From assembly GCA_002067895.1 (NCBI GenBank), contig MVRE01000003.1, positions 124,001 to 188,000 of the forward strand: a stretch of DNA of 64,000 bases. The letters run 5' to 3'. A model generated the notes under the pieces. It was not told where the DNA came from. It was given only the letters and a program-made list of their open reading frames with translations, and did no database searches. A program made the position numbers and the translations under genes. Shown here one piece after another: positions 9,958 through 17,479 of this stretch (position 1 is its first letter; the number at the start of each line of letters is the position of its first letter). This stretch comes from Methanoregula sp. PtaU1.Bin051. Lineage in GTDB: Archaea; Halobacteriota; Methanomicrobia; Methanomicrobiales; Methanospirillaceae.

Positions 9958-10031
9958 AAAGGGATTGTGTTTGATTCAGGGGCTATAAGCATTGCGAGGT
10001 TGAAAAATGAGGTATATAATGTTCCATAAAC

Positions 10032-10693
10032 CTAGAATGGATGGGCTTTGTAGAATTCCTCAATGACAATCAGAACAGAAATCCCCTTCCTTAATCTTGA
10101 GAGGTTATAGGGGATCACCTTGATTTTGATCTCCTTGACCTGGAGTCGGTATTTTCTTGCTTTCAGGGATTCCCCGAACTTTCTTTTCAAGACGGAGAAC
10201 ACAGTTTCGACCTTATTCCGTTGATAGTATAGTTCCGGATCGAACAACACCCTCATTCTTCGGCGGTAATAACCGGAGAGACGTTTTCGTTTTCGATCCC
10301 GGATCGGGATGAGCGAACAAGAGTTCAGCGTATCCCGGATGAATCGACAGCGGTACAGGGTATTTTTTCACCCCAGTCATAGAACAATTTCATGAGCCGG
10401 TTCAGTAACCGTGTGAACGTGAATGATCGGATCCGGTGACAGAACTTGTGAATCGTCGTGAAATGAGGTACCTGATCGAGATGGATCTTTTCCAGGAGAG
10501 AGTCCATGATCTCGGCAAGTTCTGTTGTGTCCCGGTAATCTTCGGACATGTACTCTTTCAGGAGAAGAAGAGTGAGTAACTGGTGCTGGTTATAGGTTCT
10601 TTTCGAGAACTTTGATGAGTAAAGGGGGATTCGGGAATTCCGGATCACACCGGAGGATAATTCAATAAACCTGATATACCGGTTTGCTGACAT
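10032..10693 (-). pseudogene. Degenerate DDE transposase (IS5-like) remnant
   Basis: Two pieces on the same strand read as one transposase. The N-terminal part (10693-10325, 122 residues) contains the helical start and stops just after an AVDSSG segment, which fits the first catalytic Asp. The C-terminal part (10256-10032, 74 residues) carries the YQRNKVETVFSVLKRKFGES region that normally holds the catalytic Glu. The middle, including the second Asp, is missing and the two are out of frame. The element cannot be active by itself. Family assignment is by general resemblance. Confidence 0.75.
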
Positions 10694-10699
10694 TATCTC

Positions 10700-10738
10700 G
10701 TCTCCTTATCGTTACTGAACATAACAAAATAAGGAGAC
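10700..10738. repeat. 10-bp inverted repeat upstream of the transposase remnant
   Basis: GTCTCCTTAT (10700-10709) and ATAAGGAGAC (10729-10738) form perfect arms around 19 bases, just before the transposase start codon. It may be part of an insertion-sequence end or a regulatory palindrome. Confidence 0.55.
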
Positions 10739-10811
10739 ACGGTACCTTAGATCTTTCGGTCGTCGGTGCAATTCGGTTTTTGATCGGGGTTTCTACAGAG
10801 CCGAAATTATA

Positions 10812-11221
10812 ATGCCGGATACAGATGGGTGTCAGTTCTGTAAACCATATGGAGACGAGATTGTCGTAAAGAACGCCCTCTGTTTTGTTCGCTGGGACCG
10901 CTTCCCGGTCAGTAAATGCCATCTCCAGATCATCCCGTTCCATCATATAAAGGATTACTTCTCCTTAACGAATGAGGAAAAAAGGCAATGACCGATTTGA
11001 TCGAGGAATACAGAATAATCATAGAAGAAAACTTTCAACCTCAGGGGTATAATATCGGATTTAATATCGGTGAAGCGGCAGGCCAGAGCGTCATGCATTG
11101 CCACTGCCATTTTATACCACGATAGAGGGGGGATACCGACAATCCTAAAGGCGGTATCCGTCGCGTAGTCGCCGGGAAATACTATAAAGATCCGATGCGG
11201 AAAGCCACGGATGGCAGCAAC
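10812..11221 (+). pseudogene. HIT-family hydrolase pseudogene
   Basis: From ATG 10812 the reading is a normal HIT protein (CxxC near the start, then a PVSKCHLQIIP segment) until a stop at about 10989. Shifting by one base just before this stop restores the rest, including a HIT-like triad region MHCHCHFIPR, which is then followed by a TAG where a Tyr is expected and by an RGDTDNPKGGIRR-like tail. Two lesions and the neighbouring transposase remnant mark it as decayed. The parent family hydrolyses dinucleoside polyphosphates. Confidence 0.75.
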
Positions 11222-11411
11222 CTAAAAAACCGTCGATTATTTTCCATCCAGATGAGTAACCTTTTTTACAGAAGCAGCGATATAGCGGCGTATCCGGTTG
11301 GCGACCGGGTCAACGATATCACCATTAATAAGGATCGCCTGATTCGGTTGCTGGAACAATTGTTCTGAATGAGAGATTACATCTCTCATTGACAGAGGAG
11401 CCGAAAGAAAA

Positions 11412-11627
11412 TTAGCGTTTATTGTAAACACAAAAGTGAAAATCAAGCCAGTCCAGCAATGCCACAAGGAGAACTGCCCCGATTCCGAGAAGGATAAACG
11501 GCATATGGTGCTGTATTCCCAAAATGAGAAGGATTATCTCAAGAATGAGACCCAATGTGATGCCGGTAAAAACTGACAGTATCAATCGTTGTTTTGTTAT
11601 ATTTTTAAAATGGTCTGTGTATTCCAT
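11412..11627 (-). CDS. Small two-helix membrane protein, unknown
   Basis: A 71-residue protein with two hydrophobic segments (about residues 14-36 and 41-59) and a basic N-terminal stretch. I do not recognise the family. It lies between the HIT pseudogene and the CDGSH gene, and may be a genuine small membrane protein or a fragment. Confidence 0.4.
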   Translation of the reverse strand: MEYTDHFKNITKQRLILSVFTGITLGLILEIILLILGIQHHMPFILLGIGAVLLVALLDWLDFHFCVYNKR

Positions 11628-11672
11628 ACGTCCTTCAACGGGTCATGCATGTCTGTATGCCGGCGTTCAGTT

Positions 11673-11876
11673 TTATTTCGGAGAGATTTCCGCGCCCGGC
11701 GCTTTAAAATGCGCTGCAAGGTGCGATCCGTCGCAAAAAGGCTTGTTTTTCGACTCTCCGCAGCGGCAGAGATAGAATGGCGATTTAAGTAGCCTTTCTG
11801 TCCCGTCTGTTGAATATGAACATGGTTTATCAGTCTCAACCATGTTTGGCCCATTAAGAAGTACTTTAATCTTCAT
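11673..11876 (-). CDS. CDGSH-type iron-sulfur protein
   Basis: A 67-residue protein from the ATG at 11876 (an upstream in-frame start at 11903 is possible). It holds the CDGSH signature C-R-C-x6-KPFCDGSH, whose three Cys and one His bind a redox-active 2Fe-2S cluster. This is a single-motif form with an N-terminal strand region. Its physiological partner is unknown. Confidence 0.85.
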   Translation of the reverse strand: MKIKVLLNGPNMVETDKPCSYSTDGTERLLKSPFYLCRCGESKNKPFCDGSHLAAHFKAPGAEISPK

Positions 11877-12046
11877 ATTCTTCACCGCATTGCAGTCCTG
11901 CATTTTCCCGGTTGGGTGTGGTAACTAATGAGAGTATGGATCATCAGTATGGGACTTAAAAAGGCGTAGTAGCTAGAATTGTATGTCAACATTCACCCAA
12001 TTCACAAGTGCTGGGAACTAAAAGACTATAATCTGATATGTTGTGA

Positions 12047-12766
12047 TTATGCTGGCTTTTTACTTTGTTCCTCATTACGGATCCGCTCCATCCATACATC
12101 CAGTTTTTGGTAGAACTGGACAGCCCGCCCTCTCTCTTTTGGTGTCCTCCTATTGATCCTCTCGTGATAATAGTGTTCGCGATCCTCTGCTTCCCAGTGA
12201 TCTTTCTCTCCATCTAGAGGGGTGAATGCTGCCTCATTCGGCTCCCGGTACGGTTCGTTGTTCAGTGTCCTGCAGAATACTATCCGGACCGGCGCTTTCA
12301 GCGGAGTAACAGCACACTTTGTATCGGCATAACCATCCCAATGAGCATTGACCGGAAAGCCAAAGGATCCCAGCGGAGGATCCCATGTCGCATCGACAAG
12401 CACCCACCGGCAGCCAAGCTGAACCCTGCAGGCAAGGTGATATGCAACAGGCAGACCTGATGCGAGATCCCTGAGTTCCGGCGGGTATCGGATTTTCTGG
12501 TCATTCCAGAGAAACGGGAAGGTGGCAAAGACAACGGGTACATTCAGTCGTTTGAACATTTCTGCGAGGAGATAATGCTTTGGAGTACAGGAGCCTCGCC
12601 CGGTCTCGAGCAGTAGTTCCCCTGCTTGGACCGGGTCATGAAACCGTGATCCGGATCTAAGCGAATACGGAATGTCCCGGATATGGTAAAAAATCGAGAT
12701 CATGGACTGGTGCTCATCAAGCCCTTTTGTCCATTCAGAAAAACGCAGGCTGACAAGCGATGACAT
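12047..12766 (-). CDS. Transglutaminase-like cysteine-protease-fold protein
   Basis: A 239-residue protein with the transglutaminase core: Cys in GSCTPKHYLL, His in the YHLACRV strand and Asp in WVLVDATWD, in the order expected for a Cys-His-Asp triad. It has no signal peptide, so it is cytoplasmic. Family members may be peptidases or amide transferases, and the substrate is unknown. It is divergent from the MBL gene. Confidence 0.75.
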   Translation of the reverse strand: MSSLVSLRFSEWTKGLDEHQSMISIFYHIRDIPYSLRSGSRFHDPVQAGELLLETGRGSCTPKHYLLAEMFKRLNVPVVFATFPFLWNDQKIRYPPELRDLASGLPVAYHLACRVQLGCRWVLVDATWDPPLGSFGFPVNAHWDGYADTKCAVTPLKAPVRIVFCRTLNNEPYREPNEAAFTPLDGEKDHWEAEDREHYYHERINRRTPKERGRAVQFYQKLDVWMERIRNEEQSKKPA

Positions 12767-12997
12767 CGCGTTATTTCTCCTTGTTCATGAATATCATGAT
12801 CGCGGGATCGATAAATGGATTTTTACTGGAACTGTGGATAGTATTCATTGCATGATGTGCTATATCACTATTGCCGGTCAAGGCGGTGCAGGTTTGCGTT
12901 CTCAAAGTACACCATATTGTTACCCCAGTCAGTATACCCGAGATGGAATAAACATGAGAATAGAAAAGGAATCATTTACATAGTGAGGGGATTTTCC

Positions 12998-13939
12998 ATG
13001 CAGGTAACCCCGCACGTTCATGCAATCCGGCTACCATTCACAATCCAGACCGCACCTGATATAGCCATTGAGCGGTTCGTTAACATCTTTCTTATTGCCG
13101 GGCAGTCACTCACCCTCATCGATACAGGTGTCGCTGGTTCCGAGCGACAAATCTTCGATTATATACAAACGATTGGCAGGGAGCCTTCAGAGATTGCCCG
13201 AATCCTCCTTACGCACTCCCACCCGGATCACATCGGTGCTGCAAGGGCGATTCGGGACGCGACCGGCTGCTCCATCGTTGCACATGCTGCTGAGAAGGCA
13301 TGGATCGAGGATGTCAATCTTCAGTGCCGTGAACGTCCGGTTCCCGGTTTCCATATACTTGTAGGTGGACCGGTCCCCGTCAGATCCACTCTTGAAGATG
13401 GTGGGATTCTCCAGCTAGCTGATGACCATGACCTCGACCTCGTTATCATGCATACACCGGGTCATTCGGCCGGTTCAGTCTCATTCTTTTTAAAAGGGGA
13501 GGGCGTGCTGTTCACCGGCGATTCTGTACCGGTGCCAGGTGAAATTCCGATATATGAAGATATTCTTGCATCGGTCGAATCCATAAAACGACTTGCCCGA
13601 ACCGATAGGATCCAAATAATGCTCTCCTCATGGGATAGGCCCTGGGAAGGAATTCTCGCTTACCAGCGTCTGCGGGAGGCCCTTGATTGGCTTCAGCGGA
13701 TCCATACTACGGTTATTCGTACCAGTTGCACAGCCTCATATGATCCGGTTGAACTTTCCCGGAGCATTGCCGCTGCTCTTGGATTCCCTCCACAGGTTGT
13801 GACACCCCTCCTTGCCCGGACTTTCAGCAGCCACCTCAGGTTCTGTAACAGGCCGCAGCTGATCATCGATGATGATAATCTGAATCAACCGGGCGGCTCG
13901 GTTACCGAAAGAGACCGTGCTGGAAAACTGCTTAGATAA
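12998..13939 (+). CDS. Metallo-beta-lactamase-fold hydrolase
   Basis: A 313-residue protein from the ATG at 12998, chosen because GTGAGGGG just upstream is a good ribosome binding site and the protein then begins like its family. The binuclear zinc motif HSHPDH and the later HTPGHSAGS and FTGDS segments are intact. The glyoxalase II-like MBL family includes many hydrolases of unknown substrate. Confidence 0.85.
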   Translation: MQVTPHVHAIRLPFTIQTAPDIAIERFVNIFLIAGQSLTLIDTGVAGSERQIFDYIQTIGREPSEIARILLTHSHPDHIGAARAIRDATGCSIVAHAAEKAWIEDVNLQCRERPVPGFHILVGGPVPVRSTLEDGGILQLADDHDLDLVIMHTPGHSAGSVSFFLKGEGVLFTGDSVPVPGEIPIYEDILASVESIKRLARTDRIQIMLSSWDRPWEGILAYQRLREALDWLQRIHTTVIRTSCTASYDPVELSRSIAAALGFPPQVVTPLLARTFSSHLRFCNRPQLIIDDDNLNQPGGSVTERDRAGKLLR

Positions 13940-13948
13940 ATAAAAAAG

Positions 13949-14623
13949 TTATTTTTTTGCTATCTGGTCCATCAACATGTCCAGATACTGGACACCGCGT
14001 TCCTTCATGCCAAACCAGAAGACAATCGCTATCGCTGCACCGAGACCGATGCCGATACCCCATGCAATGGGGGTCAAGAACGTATAAATGATGGTAAGGT
14101 CGAGGTTCAGCTGCGACAGGGCAAATACAGCGACCATGAAATAGAGGAATAGTCTCATAATGAACACGACTACCCGCATCAGTTCAACATTAGCGGTCAT
14201 ATGGAATTTTAACAGGAAATCAGCGAAATAATCAATAAGGATGAACCCGACCAGCGCAATAATCACGAATACGATAATATGCGGGATGAATGCGACGATA
14301 TCCTGCATCAGCGCACTGAGGTAGTCGAGATTGAGCAGGTCAACTGCCGCAAGGACAGCGATAAGGTAGACGAATATGCGAACAGCTACATCGAAGATTA
14401 TGCTAATCGTGATTCCTGCCCCGGCCAAGGCTTTTACAAAAGATGAATCGCTGAAAAGCACGTCAACCTTCAGCTTGTCCAGAATGAGCCGGACGGCCTT
14501 ACCCAGAAGTCGGCCAACGATCCAGCCGATAATAAGTATGAGAATAGTACCTATAATTACCGGGAGGACCGCGACGATTCCGTCATACCAGTTCAACAAG
14601 ATTCTGTTCATAGCGTCTGCCAT
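13949..14623 (-). CDS. MscS-like conserved-TM-helix membrane protein
   Basis: A 224-residue protein with about five transmembrane segments. The first (residues 14-38) carries the Gly/Ile-rich GxxVGRLLGKAV pattern of the conserved TM helix found in mechanosensitive-channel relatives. The C-terminal cytoplasmic MscS beta domain is absent. It may be a small-conductance channel or a relative of one. It is convergent with the MBL gene. Confidence 0.7.
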   Translation of the reverse strand: MADAMNRILLNWYDGIVAVLPVIIGTILILIIGWIVGRLLGKAVRLILDKLKVDVLFSDSSFVKALAGAGITISIIFDVAVRIFVYLIAVLAAVDLLNLDYLSALMQDIVAFIPHIIVFVIIALVGFILIDYFADFLLKFHMTANVELMRVVVFIMRLFLYFMVAVFALSQLNLDLTIIYTFLTPIAWGIGIGLGAAIAIVFWFGMKERGVQYLDMLMDQIAKK

Positions 14624-14751
14624 ACCATATCACGAGTCAGTATATTTTTCACTCGAATAAATGTTCCGTATCAACTGAGCACACTTAATCGGACAGTTCC
14701 AAAAACAGGTGCATGACAATGAATTGAATTTATTAACTGAAAAAAGGTTGA

Positions 14752-14967
14752 TTAGGCGTTCTTCATCTTCGCCTTGGCAACGTATCCGTCCTTGCCGATA
14801 TAATACATATAGCCGGCTTCCTTTGCGATTTTCTCGCCACCGACCTTCTTCTTCTTACCACCCGGGTTGGACTTCATGGGTGCAGCCCAGACGTAACCGT
14901 CTTTGCCGACAAAGTACAGATAGCCTTTCTCGCGGTTGATCTTTTCCTTACCAACTTTTGTTCCCAT
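14752..14967 (-). CDS. Small basic protein with two tandem GYxYxxGKDGYV repeats
   Basis: A 71-residue protein starting at the ATG at 14967, which follows a strong GAGGTG site. Two units of about 30 residues (a KEKINREKGYLYF unit and a GEKIAKEAGYMYY unit) each end in GKDGYV, separated by a PGGKKKK linker. Rich in Lys, Gly and Tyr. Similar small repeat proteins occur in other methanogens, but I know no function. Its leader carries a hairpin overlapping the ribosome binding site. Confidence 0.7.
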   Translation of the reverse strand: MGTKVGKEKINREKGYLYFVGKDGYVWAAPMKSNPGGKKKKVGGEKIAKEAGYMYYIGKDGYVAKAKMKNA

Positions 14968-14977
14968 GTAAAACACC

Positions 14978-15001
14978 TCAAAACTCCGACGTGAGTTTTG
15001 A
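14978..15001 (-). promoter_or_regulatory. Leader hairpin overlapping the ribosome binding site of the repeat-protein gene
   Basis: TCAAAACTC (14978-14986) and GAGTTTTGA (14993-15001) are perfect 9-bp arms around six bases. In the mRNA the 3' arm runs straight into the GAGGTG site of the downstream gene. A TATA-like element at 15024-15031 predicts transcription starting near 15002, so the hairpin would form the extreme 5' end. It could stabilise the mRNA or gate translation. Confidence 0.6.
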
Positions 15002-15149
15002 TAATCCAATGTTCCGTCTGATACTATAAAAGGTTTCTCGCCGGTAGCCGTCGATGTTTTCTAATCGGAGTAGGTAAAGGGCGAATTTTCGGTATCAAAG
15101 CGCATAAAACGCGCTGATTTTTTTTGAGAGAGAAGCGTCACGATTATCG

Positions 15150-15158
15150 GTTTATACA
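15150..15158 (+). promoter_or_regulatory. TATA box of the radical SAM gene
   Basis: The AT-rich element TTTATACAT lies about 26 bases upstream of 15180. The transcript would therefore begin at or next to the first codon of the downstream gene, that is, be nearly leaderless. Confidence 0.5.
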
Positions 15159-15178
15159 TCAAATCTTATGCGATCTTT

Positions 15179-16300
15179 CTGTACTATCATCTCATTCTTA
15201 CCGATGATTGCAATCTCTGCTGTTCGTACTGCCGGGCAAAGGCCTTTAATGATACGATGGAAAATAGCAGCGTAAGTGTCGAGATCGACCATGATTTACC
15301 GGTTGAGCAGGATTACGATCTTGAGGATCTGTATGGATTTCTTGCACGAGACCATTCTCCGGTTTTAACATTTTATGGCGGGGAGCCCCTTCTGCGGGTT
15401 GATCTCATACGGAAGATCATGGACGAAGCCCCGGTGAAACGATTTATAATCCAGACAAACGGGTTGCTTCTCGACCGGCTTGGGCCCACATACGTAAACC
15501 GGTTTGCTGCAATACTTGTTTCGCTGGATGGTTCCGAAGCGCTCACTGATAAAAACCGGGGTTCGGGCACATACAGGAAGGTGATGGAGAACGTAAAATG
15601 TATCCTTAAGCAGGGATTTTCTGGCGAATTAATCGCCAGGATGACCGTTACCGAGGACACTAATATTATTGATGCAGTGACCAGCCTCGCGGACAACCCG
15701 GATCATTCTTTCACTTCTATCCATTGGCAGCTGGATGCTAACTTCTCTCCGGACTTCTCCCGCCGCCCGTTCGTATCTTGGGTGCAGAATAGTTATAATC
15801 CTGGCATCCGTTTGCTCGTGCGGCGATGGACCGACATCATGGAAAAGACCGGCCAAGTGCCCCGATGGTATCCATTCCTCGATACAATGGACGACTTACT
15901 TGAAGGGCGGGAGAGTCAGCTGCGCTGCGGGGCTGGCTATGCGAACTACAGCATCATGACTGATGGCCATATAGCGCCGTGCCCGGTGATGGTAGGCATG
16001 AGTCAGTATTATTCAGGACATATCGGTTATACTCACCCCCACGAGATTTGTAGGATCGATATTGGAAACGATTGTGTATCGTGTGCTATCCGGACATTCT
16101 GCGGAGGAAGGTGCCTTTATGCAAATATCATGCAGCCTTGGGAAACGGAGGGGCGCCGGCTTATCTGCGGGACTGTTAAAAACCTTCAAACATCTCTTAT
16201 GGCAGCCGTCCCGGTCGTGCAATCGCTGATCCATTCCGGCATAATCCGCCGACAAGATATATCATGTGAAAAATTCAATGGGTGTGAGATTATCCCCTGA
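15179..16300 (+). CDS. Radical SAM/SPASM enzyme, putative peptide modifier, non-canonical start
   Basis: A 373-residue radical SAM protein. The cluster motif CNLCCSYC (CxxxCxxC) comes about 10 residues from the N-terminus, followed by a GGEPLL motif. The C-terminal half has the SPASM-type cysteines (CGAGYANYSI, CPV, CVSCAIRTFCGGRC). It resembles the archaeal family of putative peptide-modifying enzymes (AF1420-like). The frame extends upstream of the first ATG (15257), which would cut off the essential CxxxCxxC motif. Relatives begin with M just before YYHLILTD, and that codon here is CTG at 15179. An ATG at 15168 is in another frame. So the start is a CTG, or a base has changed. Confidence 0.75.
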   Translation: MYYHLILTDDCNLCCSYCRAKAFNDTMENSSVSVEIDHDLPVEQDYDLEDLYGFLARDHSPVLTFYGGEPLLRVDLIRKIMDEAPVKRFIIQTNGLLLDRLGPTYVNRFAAILVSLDGSEALTDKNRGSGTYRKVMENVKCILKQGFSGELIARMTVTEDTNIIDAVTSLADNPDHSFTSIHWQLDANFSPDFSRRPFVSWVQNSYNPGIRLLVRRWTDIMEKTGQVPRWYPFLDTMDDLLEGRESQLRCGAGYANYSIMTDGHIAPCPVMVGMSQYYSGHIGYTHPHEICRIDIGNDCVSCAIRTFCGGRCLYANIMQPWETEGRRLICGTVKNLQTSLMAAVPVVQSLIHSGIIRRQDISCEKFNGCEIIP

Positions 16301-16393
16301 CGCCAGAGATACCTGTTTTTACCCTATGCAGATGTATATATACCCAGCGGTTTATTGTATATACGCAGCATTAAACCTGCACGAGTTAAAACA

Positions 16394-16561
16394 ATGGAAA
16401 AGAGAGGTTTTGGCGGCCCGAGAAATTTCGGTCCCCGCGAGATGACAAAGACAGTCTGTTCAGACTGCGGTAAAGAGTGTGAAGTCCCCTTCAAGCCCAC
16501 CGAAGGACGCCCCGTCTACTGTCGGGAATGCCTTCCTAAGCACCGGAAACCCCGCTTCTAA
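16394..16561 (+). CDS. Small CxxC-CxxC zinc-ribbon protein
   Basis: A 55-residue protein from the ATG at 16394. CSDCGKEC and a CRECLPKH segment about 17 residues later give two CxxC pairs, as in the probable zinc-ribbon family found in many archaea and bacteria. The basic, Gly-rich N-terminus suggests nucleic-acid contact, which is an inference. Confidence 0.7.
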   Translation: MEKRGFGGPRNFGPREMTKTVCSDCGKECEVPFKPTEGRPVYCRECLPKHRKPRF

Positions 16562-16698
16562 CTTTAAACGAACTTTACAAAATTTTCTTTTTTTGCTCTA
16601 TTATCCAGCTGCTGTATATTAGCTCAGCATAATGCAAAGAGCCTGTTGAATACTAGGAAGCGGATTAAAAAGTAGCTGTTTTGGTGCGATTTTTTTAG

Positions 16699-17322
16699 TT
16701 ACTTCTTGTTGCTCCGTATCTCTTGCCTAAACCGGTGGATGATGTCATATATCATCATCCGGAATTCAGTGCCGACATCCTCCCAGCTTTTACTCCCGTT
16801 TTCCACCTGAGCAGGACGGGGAGTACCAATCATTGGATCGGGTGTTGCAGAGGCGCTTCCATTGGCCCGTCCCGACCGGAAGAGGCGACGGAGGATTTCG
16901 TAATAGCCGGTCGCTAATACAAGCAGGAAAACGATAGGGGCGACAAGAATCGACAGAACCTGAAATAAGTTATTGATGTCCGAGCTAACCGTAAGCGATT
17001 TAACTACCGCCAATAGGAATGCGATGATAAACACACTTCCAAAAGCCCTGATAATTGGTGTAGGCAAGTCGAGAGGAAATGGAAACGCGGAGAAGATATC
17101 GGCAATGAACAGGATGATTGCGATGATTAGAAGAAGCCAGAAATTATCATTTAAAAAACCTACAATAGGAGCACTAGCCGGATAGATGGATTTCAGGATG
17201 TTTGCGAGAACGATAATAATCAGGAACGATATGATCCCGATCATCCGTGTGACAAAAACCCATCCGGGCGAATGCTCGTGAGCCCAGCGCATGGCTGCCA
17301 ACCCTCCATACGTATTGGCCAT
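16699..17322 (-). CDS. Membrane protein of unknown function
   Basis: A 207-residue protein with about four to five transmembrane helices in residues 22-150 and a polar C-terminal tail containing an acidic or basic amphipathic end. No family recognised. It lies between the small zinc protein (convergent) and the sensor gene and is monocistronic. Confidence 0.6.
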   Translation of the reverse strand: MANTYGGLAAMRWAHEHSPGWVFVTRMIGIISFLIIIVLANILKSIYPASAPIVGFLNDNFWLLLIIAIILFIADIFSAFPFPLDLPTPIIRAFGSVFIIAFLLAVVKSLTVSSDINNLFQVLSILVAPIVFLLVLATGYYEILRRLFRSGRANGSASATPDPMIGTPRPAQVENGSKSWEDVGTEFRMMIYDIIHRFRQEIRSNKK

Positions 17323-17479
17323 AAGGATATAAAGTCCTCACCTACAACCACAATTTTTTTATGTTCTATTGCAGGTTCTGGTTCGATTAAACTAAGGAGG
17401 AAATGAATGGGGGAAATTTCAATAGTTGGACATTTATCAAGCAGAATCGACATGGAATTTCGTATTTTTTTGGAAAAAA

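Noticed and set aside
11237-11467. Minus-strand frame of 76 residues, and a plus-strand frame opposite it
   Set aside because: Both strands give open frames without ribosome binding sites or family resemblance; neither can be preferred.
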